Below, piece after piece: positions 1 to 5,764 of a DNA stretch of 15,640 nucleotides. Origin of the DNA: Actinomycetota bacterium (GTDB lineage: Bacteria > Actinomycetota > Acidimicrobiia > Acidimicrobiales > Iamiaceae); the NCBI GenBank assembly GCA_017882935.1, contig JADGOP010000011.1, forward strand, positions 1 to 15,640, written 5' to 3'. The position numbers and the translations under genes are program-made. Position 1 is the first letter of the stretch. Every line of letters begins with the position of its first letter. A model generated the notes under the pieces. It saw nothing but the letters and a program-made list of their open reading frames with translations, searched no databases and was not told the origin of the DNA.

Positions 1-35
1 ACGTAGCGCGGCCCGTGGTCGGACGAGCCGGTCAC
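1..35 (-). CDS. 5' end of an unidentified gene overlapping the SAF-domain gene (partial, tentative)
   Basis: The stop codon of the SAF-domain gene (TGA, minus strand, 34–32) overlaps a GTG at 35–33 as GTGA, the typical geometry of a translationally coupled next gene. Reading on gives MTGSSDHGPRY and then leaves the window, so only about 11 codons are visible. In pilus-assembly loci a CpaE/TadZ-like ATPase or receiver protein often follows a CpaB-like gene. That identity is context-based inference; the residues alone do not identify a family. The overlap could also be fortuitous. Confidence 0.35.
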   Translation of the reverse strand, partial: MTGSSDHGPRY

Positions 36-715
36 GGCTGTGCCACCGCACCCGTGGTGCGCACCACCGTGAGGTCGCCTGCCCGAATCGCGCGGACGAG
101 GGGCACCAGCCGCCGGGCATCGGGCACCGCCACCGAGAGGGTCAGGGAACCGGGCGCGCCGAGCGCGCGGTCGGACGGTTGGCGGACCGACACCAGCGTG
201 AGGTCGTGGCCCACCACCTGGGTGGCGGCGGTGGCGTCGTGGGTCCAGGTGACGAGCAGGTCGATGTGGTCGCCCGCGACCAGGTCGCCGGCCACGGCCC
301 GGTCGGGGTCGATGGCGAAGGAGAGGACGGGTTGGGGTGTGCCACGGCCGGTCGGCGCAACCACGCCGCGGGCGAGGAGCTGGTGCCGGGCGAGTGGTGC
401 CAGGGTGACGGAGCCCACGACGTCGTCGATGGCGGCCACGGCCTGCGCGGCGACCGACGACGGCAGGTCGATGGCCTCACGGGCCAGGTCGGCGGCGCGC
501 AGCACCGTGCCCGCAGGGATGGGGCGACTGGCGACGAGGTACCAGGTGGACGGGGTGTGCGGCGCGGGCCGGGCGGCGACGAACAGCACCACGCCGGCCA
601 CGGCCACGAGCAGGCCACCGACGGTGGCGCGGCTGCCGGGGAGGCGGCGGCGGGCCGCGATGAGGCGGTCGGTGGCGTCGGGGCGACCCCGGGCCGCGTC
701 GTCGAGGTCGGGCAC
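32..715 (-). CDS. CpaB/RcpC-like SAF-domain membrane protein (Flp/Tad pilus assembly type)
   Basis: This is a 227-residue protein when read from GTG at 715. A charged N-terminus is followed by one hydrophobic segment (about residues 31–48, TVGGLLVAVAGVVLFVAA). Next comes a SAF domain (about 58–118) with the usual pattern YLVASRPIPAGTVLRAADL, then an RcpC/CpaB-like C-terminal domain (about 133–227) with LSFAIDPDRAVAGDLVAGD and HIDLLVTW. CpaB/RcpC proteins sit in the periplasm or on the outer face of the membrane and help assemble Flp/Tad pili, so a membrane-anchored assembly role is inferred. The frame stays open to a GTG at 781, which would add 22 residues. I prefer 715 because those extra codons (GGA, AGA, CGA, GGT) are unlike the gene and because TACTCC lies 6 nt before 715. 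Other SAF-domain roles cannot be excluded. Confidence 0.75.
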   Translation of the reverse strand: MPDLDDAARGRPDATDRLIAARRRLPGSRATVGGLLVAVAGVVLFVAARPAPHTPSTWYLVASRPIPAGTVLRAADLAREAIDLPSSVAAQAVAAIDDVVGSVTLAPLARHQLLARGVVAPTGRGTPQPVLSFAIDPDRAVAGDLVAGDHIDLLVTWTHDATAATQVVGHDLTLVSVRQPSDRALGAPGSLTLSVAVPDARRLVPLVRAIRAGDLTVVRTTGAVAQP

Positions 716-780
716 CGTGGGGGAGTACCCGTGCCGTTCCTGACCGAAACCTCGCGCCGAGCTGACTCTTCCGATCTGCA

Positions 781-859
781 CGAAAGTTGCTGAAAAGACT
801 GCAATTTCCCGTTTCTCCGGCTCCGTTCGGCATGATGCGACGACGAAAGGACCGAAAGT
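781..859 (+). promoter_or_regulatory. Divergent control region with three CGAAAG direct repeats
   Basis: The spacer between the SAF-domain gene and the HTH gene (about 716–884) is clearly richer in A/T than its surroundings and must hold both promoters. It contains CGAAAG in the same orientation at 781–786, 844–849 and 853–858. The last two start 9 bp apart. BldC-like regulators are known to bind direct repeats head-to-tail, so these may be sites for the adjacent HTH protein. This is inference; the hexamers could be chance in a short AT-richer stretch. Confidence 0.25.
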
Positions 860-872
860 GACGGAGAGGCGT

Positions 873-878
873 TAGGCT
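873..878 (+). promoter_or_regulatory. Probable -10 box TAGGCT of a leaderless transcript
   Basis: TAGGCT fits the actinobacterial -10 consensus TAnnnT and ends 6 nt before the ATG at 885, so transcription would begin at or next to the start codon. No Shine–Dalgarno sequence is visible in the expected place. No convincing -35 element was found. Confidence 0.45.
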
Positions 879-884
879 CGGTCT

Positions 885-1124
885 ATGCCATCCAACGACC
901 TCCGCTGGTTCAGCACCGCCGAGGCGGCCAAGCGCCTCGGCATCACCCCACGCACGCTGTACCGCTTCATCGACGAGGGCCAGCTCCCCGCCTACCGGTT
1001 CGGGCGCGTCATCCGCCTCAAGCAGGACGAGGTCGACGCGTTCATCGACACCTGCCGCATCGAGCCGGGCACCCTCGAGCACCTCTACCCCGAGCCCGTC
1101 CACCACGCCAAGGACGACGACTGA
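885..1124 (+). CDS. Small helix-turn-helix DNA-binding protein (excisionase/BldC-like, MerR-type HTH)
   Basis: This is a complete 79-residue protein. Residues about 8–55 form a single winged HTH of the HTH_17/excisionase type: WFSTAEAAKRLGITPRTLYR is the helix-turn-helix, and the wing follows with LPAYRFGRVIRLKQDEVDAF. The tail (56–79) is short, ends in acidic residues and has no effector domain. Such one-domain proteins are DNA-binding regulators or recombination directionality factors. With no integrase or phage gene nearby, a housekeeping BldC-like regulator is more likely than a true excisionase. The gene diverges from the SAF-domain gene and ends 28 bp from the convergent gene at 1153. 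The leaderless -10 box decides the start. Its target genes cannot be read from the sequence. Confidence 0.85.
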   Translation: MPSNDLRWFSTAEAAKRLGITPRTLYRFIDEGQLPAYRFGRVIRLKQDEVDAFIDTCRIEPGTLEHLYPEPVHHAKDDD

Positions 1125-1152
1125 CCACGCCCCCCGGCCCGGGCAGCCTGCG

Positions 1153-1770
1153 CTAGCGCAGCACCAGCTCCGCCACGCTGCCGAGCGGGAGGTAGGCCAA
1201 GTCGGCCGGTGAGCCGTCGAGGCGCAGCATCGCCACGTCGCGACCTGCCGAGCGCAGCTCCCCGTGCACCTGCTCGCCGCTGCGCGTCACCGCGGTGACG
1301 CGGGGCCGATCGGCGGCCATGGTGGGCAGCACGTCGGCCAAGGTGACCGTGAGCCGGTCGGCGCGGTCGCCGGTGACGGCACCGTCACCCGGCACGCGCA
1401 CCGCGCTGACGGCCGCGAGGCGCACCACCACCTCGCCCTGTTCGGTGTCGAGGATGGCGAAGTCGTCGCCCACGGCCCGCACCCGGCCGCGGTGGCGCCG
1501 CTCGGCCACGGTGCTGACCACCACGGTGGTGCCGCGCTCGCCGAGGTCGCGCAGCACGCCGGCCACGGAAGCCTCCTCGCCGGCCTGCTGGGCGAGCCAG
1601 CGCTCCTTGCGGCGGCTCGTGACGGCCGCGTCGACGCGCGACTCGGCGAGCCAGCGGTCGAGCTCGTCGAGGTCGCCCGCCGCGCCGAACGCCCGCAGGT
1701 CGTCGAGGTCGTCGTGGTCGTCGAGGTCGTCGAGGTCGTCGTCGGAATCGGACCAGTCGTCGGAGCTCAC
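1153..1770 (-). CDS. Unknown protein with acidic N-terminus and two Sm/SH3-like beta-barrel segments
   Basis: I do not recognise this 205-residue protein by name. Residues 1–25 are almost only D, S and L and are built from a DDL repeat. Residues 33–66 look helical and charged. Residues about 68–126 (GTTVVVSTVAERRHRGRVRA, then FAILDTEQGEVVVRLAAV) have the strand-turn pattern of a small five-stranded barrel: an R-G-R-V turn, a D-x-x-x-L strand, then V-x-L-x-x-V-x-A-V. Residues about 155–205 repeat it (RVTAVTRSGEQVHGELRSAG, MLRLDG, YLPLGSVAELVL). This resembles two Sm/LSm-like folds, which would suggest RNA or nucleic acid contact; that is inference from pattern. The frame continues upstream antisense to phoH, but GTG at 1770 is chosen because TAGTGT lies 7 nt before it and the acidic, gene-like segment begins there. 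Confidence 0.75.
   Translation of the reverse strand: MSSDDWSDSDDDLDDLDDHDDLDDLRAFGAAGDLDELDRWLAESRVDAAVTSRRKERWLAQQAGEEASVAGVLRDLGERGTTVVVSTVAERRHRGRVRAVGDDFAILDTEQGEVVVRLAAVSAVRVPGDGAVTGDRADRLTVTLADVLPTMAADRPRVTAVTRSGEQVHGELRSAGRDVAMLRLDGSPADLAYLPLGSVAELVLR
1697..1741. repeat. Five 9-bp tandem units (AGGTCGTCG)
   Basis: Five consecutive 9-bp units AGGTCGTCG lie here; the third starts with T instead of A. On the minus strand they encode the D-D-L repeats of the acidic N-terminus of the 205-residue protein. Because the unit is in frame, changes in copy number would only alter the length of the acidic tract. Confidence 0.85.
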
Positions 1771-1777
1771 GTCCGCG

Positions 1778-1783
1778 ACACTA
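1778..1783 (-). promoter_or_regulatory. Probable -10 box TAGTGT of a leaderless transcript
   Basis: On the minus strand TAGTGT (TAnnnT) is followed by 7 nt and then GTG at 1770. This supports both the start choice and leaderless expression of the unknown Sm-like protein. It lies in the 87-bp divergent spacer shared with phoH. Confidence 0.45.
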
Positions 1784-1842
1784 CGCACCACCCCACGATC
1801 CACGCGTTGGCCGATCCGGGCCTCGCCCGTTCGCCGTGCCTC

Positions 1843-1848
1843 TAGGAT
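1843..1848 (+). promoter_or_regulatory. Probable -10 box TAGGAT of the phoH operon
   Basis: TAGGAT (TAnnnT) ends 9 nt before the GTG of phoH at 1858, so the transcript would have a leader of only a few bases or none. No Shine–Dalgarno sequence precedes the start. This is the only promoter-like site visible for the four-gene operon. Confidence 0.45.
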
Positions 1849-1857
1849 TGTCCGAGC

Positions 1858-2856
1858 GTGTCCACCACCCAGACCCTTCTCAGCGTCCCCGGCAACCACC
1901 TCATGGCGCCCCTCCTGGGGCCGGCCGACGAGCACCTGCGCCTCGTCGAGGCCGCGTTCCCCGATGCCGTCATCCACGTGCGGGGCAACCAGATCACCAT
2001 CGACGGCGCCGAGGCCGAGCGCGTGTCGCGCCTCTTCGAGGAGCTGGTGGTGCTGGTCGAACGCGGGCAGCGCCTCGACCCCGTCGTGCTGGGCCGCACC
2101 ATCGACATGGTCAAGGCCGACGAGCGACCGTCCGAGGTGCTCACCGCCGAGGTGCTCAAGTCGAGCCGCGGTCGCACCGTGCGGCCCAAGTCGAGCGGGC
2201 AGAAGCGCTACGTCGACGCCATCCACGACAACGTGGTGACCTTCGGCCTGGGCCCCGCGGGCACGGGCAAGAGCTGGCTGGCCGTGGCCACCGCGGTGCA
2301 GGCCCTCCAGAACAAGGAGGTCGACCGCATCATCCTCACCCGTCCCGCGGTCGAGGCGGGCGAGCGGCTCGGCTTCCTGCCGGGCGACCTCATGGCCAAG
2401 GTCGACCCCTACCTGCGGCCGCTCTACGACGCCCTCGCCGACTTCCTCGAGCCCGAGGGCGTGCAGCGCCTGCTCGACCGCAGCTCCGTCGAGGTCGCGC
2501 CGCTGGCGTTCATGCGCGGCCGCACCCTCAACCGCAGCTTCATCATCCTCGACGAGGCTCAGAACACCACCGCCGAGCAGATGAAGATGTTCCTCACCCG
2601 CATCGGCTTCGGCTCCAAGGCGGTCATCACCGGCGACACCACCCAGGTCGACGTGGCCGGCGGCCGCAGCGGCCTGGCCGGCCTCGAGGCCGTGCTCGGC
2701 GGCATCGACGGCCTGGCCTTCGTGCACCTCACCAGCCGCGACGTCGTGCGCCACCGCATCGTGCAGCAGATCGTCGACGCCTACGAGCGCGCCGGGGCAG
2801 CCCCCGGTGCCTCGGCCACCCCCGATCCCGAGCCGCCGAGCGACGCCCCCGCGTGA
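1858..2856 (+). CDS. phoH: PhoH-like ATPase
   Basis: This is a complete 332-residue protein starting at GTG. Residues 1–110 form the N-terminal PhoH/KH-like portion ([21 protein letters not shown]). The P-loop ATPase domain follows, with Walker A GPAGTGKS at 132–139, [19 protein letters not shown] at 160–178 and Walker [10 protein letters not shown] at 228–236. [12 protein letters not shown] (about 254–265) is the sensor-like conserved block. Residues 312–332 are a Pro/Ala tail. PhoH-family ATPases are cytoplasmic and are linked to RNA metabolism; their usual genetic partner is ybeY, which follows here with a one-base overlap (TGATG). Length and motifs are standard. The GTG start is supported by the TAGGAT box just upstream. 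Confidence 0.95.
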   Translation: MSTTQTLLSVPGNHLMAPLLGPADEHLRLVEAAFPDAVIHVRGNQITIDGAEAERVSRLFEELVVLVERGQRLDPVVLGRTIDMVKADERPSEVLTAEVLKSSRGRTVRPKSSGQKRYVDAIHDNVVTFGLGPAGTGKSWLAVATAVQALQNKEVDRIILTRPAVEAGERLGFLPGDLMAKVDPYLRPLYDALADFLEPEGVQRLLDRSSVEVAPLAFMRGRTLNRSFIILDEAQNTTAEQMKMFLTRIGFGSKAVITGDTTQVDVAGGRSGLAGLEAVLGGIDGLAFVHLTSRDVVRHRIVQQIVDAYERAGAAPGASATPDPEPPSDAPA

Positions 2857-3509
2857 TGCGTCCGACGGCGGGAGGGCGCAGGCGGCGGCGCGGGGGCGAG
2901 GGTGAGGTCGAGGTGTTCGTCGCCGACGAGCAGACGGCCGAGTCGGTCGAGCTGGCCCGGTGGAGCGCGCTGGCCACCGAGGTCCTCGCGGCCGAGGGCG
3001 TCGAGGGCAACGCCGAGCTGTCGGTCCTCTTCGTCACCGAGGAGGTCATCACCGACCTGAACAGGCAGTTCATGGGCGCCGACGGCCCCACCGACGTGCT
3101 GTCGTTCCCCATCGACGACGACGCCTTCGAGACGGTGCGCTGGCCCGACCCGTCGACCACCGGCCCGGCCCGGCCGCCGAGCCACCACGACGACGCCCCC
3201 ATGCTGCTCGGTGACGTGGTGATCTGCCCCGCCGTGGCCGCCCGCAACGCGCCCGCGCACGCAGGCAGCTACGACGACGAGATCGCGCTGCTGGTGGTCC
3301 ACGGCGTGCTGCACGTGCTGGGCATGGACCACGCCGAGCCCGCCGAGGCCGAGGCCATGCGGGCCCGCGAGGCCGAGCTGCTCGCACGCTTCCACGGCGT
3401 GGTGTCCGTGGGCACCGAGATCCCGGCCGAGGTGGCGGCCGAGCCGGAGGCCGCTGCCGAGGTGGAGCCTGCGGCCGAGGACGACCCGCCGGCACCGCTC
3501 CAGCCGTGA
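2856..3509 (+). CDS. ybeY: Endoribonuclease YbeY (rRNA maturation factor)
   Basis: This is a complete 217-residue protein. The metal-binding signature HGVLHVLGMDH (149–159) supplies the three zinc histidines H149, H153 and H159. Upstream, LNRQFMGADGPTDVLSFP (68–85) matches the conserved family block. YbeY acts in 16S rRNA 3'-end maturation and ribosome quality control. The start ATG at 2856 shares one base with the phoH stop; an in-frame GTG lies just before it. No Shine–Dalgarno is visible, so expression probably relies on coupling to phoH. Two features are uncommon: an Arg-rich N-terminus (R8–R12) and a long Glu/Ala/Pro tail after about residue 186. The protein is therefore longer than the roughly 150–180 residues usual for the family. 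The segment between TDVLSFP and LLGDVVICP is also expanded (about 86–116). Confidence 0.95.
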   Translation: MRPTAGGRRRRRGGEGEVEVFVADEQTAESVELARWSALATEVLAAEGVEGNAELSVLFVTEEVITDLNRQFMGADGPTDVLSFPIDDDAFETVRWPDPSTTGPARPPSHHDDAPMLLGDVVICPAVAARNAPAHAGSYDDEIALLVVHGVLHVLGMDHAEPAEAEAMRAREAELLARFHGVVSVGTEIPAEVAAEPEAAAEVEPAAEDDPPAPLQP

Positions 3510-4825
3510 TGCTCGCCGTCACCGCGGTCACCCTCGACCTGCTGATGCTCGCCGGCATCCTCGTGCTGCTCGTGCTCATCGCCGGGTTCGCGCTGGCCGA
3601 GACCGCGCTCACGCGCATGAACCGCTCGCGTGCGGTGGCCCTGCACGAGGCCGGCCGCCCCGGTGCCGACCGCCTGCTCCGGCTGGTGAAGCACCCCGAG
3701 CACTTCCTCAACGCGCTGCTGTTCACCATCCTGCTGCTCCAGACCGGGCAGACCGCGCTCACCACGGTGCTCGCCGAGCGGGTGTTCGGAGCGGCCGGCG
3801 TCGTCGTCGCGCTGCTGGTGAACGTGGGCATCGTGTTCGTGTTCAGCGAGGCGGCGCCGAAGACCTGGGCCATCCAGCACGTCGACGAAGCCGCGCTGCG
3901 GGCGGCCGGACCGGTGAGCGCACTGGCGCGCTTCGCCCCGCTGCGGTGGACCGCCCGCGGCCTCATCGGCATCGCCAACGCGGTGCTGCCGGGCAAGGGG
4001 CTGCAAGCGGGACCGTTCGTGTCGGAGGAGGAGTTCCTCGCCCTCGCCGACGAGGCCGCCGAAGCAGAGGTGATCGAAGCCGAGGAGCGGGTGCTCATCA
4101 CCCGCGTCATCGACTTCGGCGACACCGTGGCCCGCGAGGTGATGGTCCCCCGTACCGACATGGTCACCGTTGACGCCTCGTTCCGCGTCGGCGACGCCAT
4201 GGAGGTGGTCCTGCTCAACGGCTTCAGCCGCATCCCGGTGTGCGGCGACGGCATCGACGACGTCGTCGGGGTGCTCTACGCCAAGGACCTGATGCGAGCC
4301 GACCGCGATGGGCGCGAGGACGTCGGCGTCGCCACGCTCGCTCGCCCCGCCAACTTCGTGCCCGAGACCAAGCGCGTGTCGCACCTGCTGCGCGAGATGC
4401 AGGCCGACAAGTTCCACATGGCCATCGTCATCGACGAGTACGGCGGCACGGCGGGCCTGGTCACGCTCGAGGCCCTCATCGAGGAGCTCGTGGGCGAGAT
4501 CGTCGACGAGTTCGACGTCGAGGACCCCATGATCGAACCGCTCCCCGGCGGCGTGCTGCGCGTCAACGGGCGCCTTGCCATCGACGAGGCCAACGAGGTG
4601 CTCGACGGCGACCTCCCCGAGGGCGACTGGGACACCATCGGCGGCCTCATGTTCAGCCGCCTCGGCCACGTCGCCTCCGAGGGCGACCTCGTGCGGTTCG
4701 ACGGCTTCGAGCTGCGTGCCGACAAGGTGCAGGGCCGGCGCATCAGCCGGGTCCGCATCACCCCCTTGCCCGAGCCCGACGACGGCGACGGCACCCACCG
4801 AGGCGAAGCCGAGGACCACCCATGA
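3509..4825 (+). CDS. CNNM/CorC (HlyC)-type membrane protein with CBS pair
   Basis: This is a complete 438-residue protein. Residues 1–165 are a DUF21/CNNM membrane domain with hydrophobic segments at about 8–30, 68–90 and 97–113, and the conserved FSEAAPKTWA (112–121). Residues about 170–205 link to a CBS pair (VMVPRTDMVTVD at 211–222, FSRIPVCGD, VVGVLYAKDL at 252–261, HMAIVIDEYGGTAGLVTLE at 303–321). Residues about 345–420 are the CorC/HlyC C-terminal domain (LRVNGRLAIDEANE; IGGLMF). CNNM/CorC proteins are connected with magnesium or cobalt efflux and resistance; 'hemolysin' is only a historical label. The gene starts in the TGATG overlap with ybeY and ends in an ATGA overlap with era, the usual order for this operon. 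The substrate is not visible from sequence. Confidence 0.92.
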   Translation: MLAVTAVTLDLLMLAGILVLLVLIAGFALAETALTRMNRSRAVALHEAGRPGADRLLRLVKHPEHFLNALLFTILLLQTGQTALTTVLAERVFGAAGVVVALLVNVGIVFVFSEAAPKTWAIQHVDEAALRAAGPVSALARFAPLRWTARGLIGIANAVLPGKGLQAGPFVSEEEFLALADEAAEAEVIEAEERVLITRVIDFGDTVAREVMVPRTDMVTVDASFRVGDAMEVVLLNGFSRIPVCGDGIDDVVGVLYAKDLMRADRDGREDVGVATLARPANFVPETKRVSHLLREMQADKFHMAIVIDEYGGTAGLVTLEALIEELVGEIVDEFDVEDPMIEPLPGGVLRVNGRLAIDEANEVLDGDLPEGDWDTIGGLMFSRLGHVASEGDLVRFDGFELRADKVQGRRISRVRITPLPEPDDGDGTHRGEAEDHP

Positions 4826-5682
4826 GAAGCGGCTTCGTGACCATCGTCGGCCGTCCCAACGTGGGCAAGTCGACGCTGCTCAACAACATCCTCGGCACCA
4901 AGGTGTCGATCATGTCCGACAAGGCGCAGACCACCCGCACGCAGGTGCGCGGGGTGCTCCACGTCCCCGCGGACACGTCGCCGGTCGGCGAGGAGGCGCA
5001 GATCGTCTTCGTCGACACGCCGGGCATCCACAAGCCCGTCACCGCGCTCGGCGACCGGCTCAACGCCACGGCCACCGACGCCCTCGGCGACGTCGACGTG
5101 GTCTGCCTCGTGCTCGACGCCACCGCGCCGATGGGCCGGGGCGACCGCTTCGTGGCGGCACGCGTCCCCGACGACGCCATCGTGGTGATCAACAAGGTCG
5201 ACGCCGCCACGCAGGACCAGGTCCTCAAGCAGCTCGTCGCCGCATCGGGCCTCGAGCGCAGCGCCTACTTCCCCGTGTCCGCCCGCACCGGACAGGGCGT
5301 CGACGACCTGGTGGCCGAGCTCATCGGCCGGCTGCCCGAGGGCCCGCCCTTCTACCCCGAGGGTCAGATCACCGACGTGCCCGAGGCCTTCTGGGTGGCC
5401 GAGCTGGTGCGCGAGCAGCTGCTCGCGGTGCTGCGCGAGGAGGTGCCGCACTCGGTGGCCACCCGCGTCACCGAGTGGGACTGGCCCCGGGTGCGGTGCG
5501 AGATCCTCGTCGAGCGCGACTCGCAGAAGGGGATCGTGATCGGGCACAAGGGGAGCGTGCTCAAGGAGGTCGGCACCCGGGTCCGCGCCCAGATGCCGGA
5601 AGGCGCGTTCGTCGAGCTGTTCGTCAAGGTCGACAAGGACTGGCAGCGCCGCCCCGACCGCTTCGAACGCTACGGGTACTGA
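4822..5682 (+). CDS. era: GTPase Era
   Basis: This is a complete 286-residue protein. GTPase motifs are all present: G1 GRPNVGKS (10–17), the switch I region KAQTTRTQVRG (34–44), G3 DTPG (65–68), G4 NKVD (124–127) and G5 SAR (153–155). The C-terminal KH domain carries GIVIGHKGSVLKEVG (237–251). Era binds the 3' end of 16S rRNA and checks 30S assembly, which fits its place after ybeY. The start ATG overlaps the previous stop by 4 bases, and GAGG sits 7 nt upstream as a Shine–Dalgarno. It is the last gene of the operon; a strong palindrome follows 16 bp after the stop. Confidence 0.97.
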   Translation: MRSGFVTIVGRPNVGKSTLLNNILGTKVSIMSDKAQTTRTQVRGVLHVPADTSPVGEEAQIVFVDTPGIHKPVTALGDRLNATATDALGDVDVVCLVLDATAPMGRGDRFVAARVPDDAIVVINKVDAATQDQVLKQLVAASGLERSAYFPVSARTGQGVDDLVAELIGRLPEGPPFYPEGQITDVPEAFWVAELVREQLLAVLREEVPHSVATRVTEWDWPRVRCEILVERDSQKGIVIGHKGSVLKEVGTRVRAQMPEGAFVELFVKVDKDWQRRPDRFERYGY

Positions 5683-5698
5683 GCTACCCAGGCGGTGA

Positions 5699-5747
5699 GT
5701 TTTGGGGACGGATATGTGCGTCTGGAGCACATATCCGTCCCCAGAAC
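5699..5747. terminator. 21-bp-stem perfect-type palindrome between convergent era and dinG
   Basis: The arm GGGGACGGATATGTGC (5704–5719) and its exact reverse complement (5727–5742) are separated by a 7-nt loop, GTCTGGA. The pairing extends outward to 5699/5747 with a single G·T wobble, giving a 21-bp stem. It lies in the 82-bp gap between two convergent genes, so a bidirectional terminator is the simple reading, although there is no clear T-tract on either strand. The arm is less GC-rich in its middle than the genome around it. Its GGGGAC…GTCCCC ends recall REP-type palindromes tied to REP-associated tyrosine transposases, so it may be a dispersed repeat. Confidence 0.7.
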
Positions 5748-5764
5748 AGGGCTTGGGGTGGAAG

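Noticed and set aside
885..1124. Interpretation of the small HTH protein as a phage or plasmid excisionase
   Set aside because: There is no integrase, attachment site or phage gene nearby, and a housekeeping BldC-like regulator fits better.
1148..1161. A perfect 14-bp palindrome CTGCGCTAGCGCAG at the end of the unknown Sm-like gene
   Set aside because: It has no loop and is short. Such self-complementary stretches arise by chance in GC-rich DNA, though a role in the convergent gap is possible.
1771..2754. Extension of the unknown minus-strand protein to 533 codons across phoH
   Set aside because: The added part is antisense to phoH and has shadow composition (A, G, H, D, E-rich).
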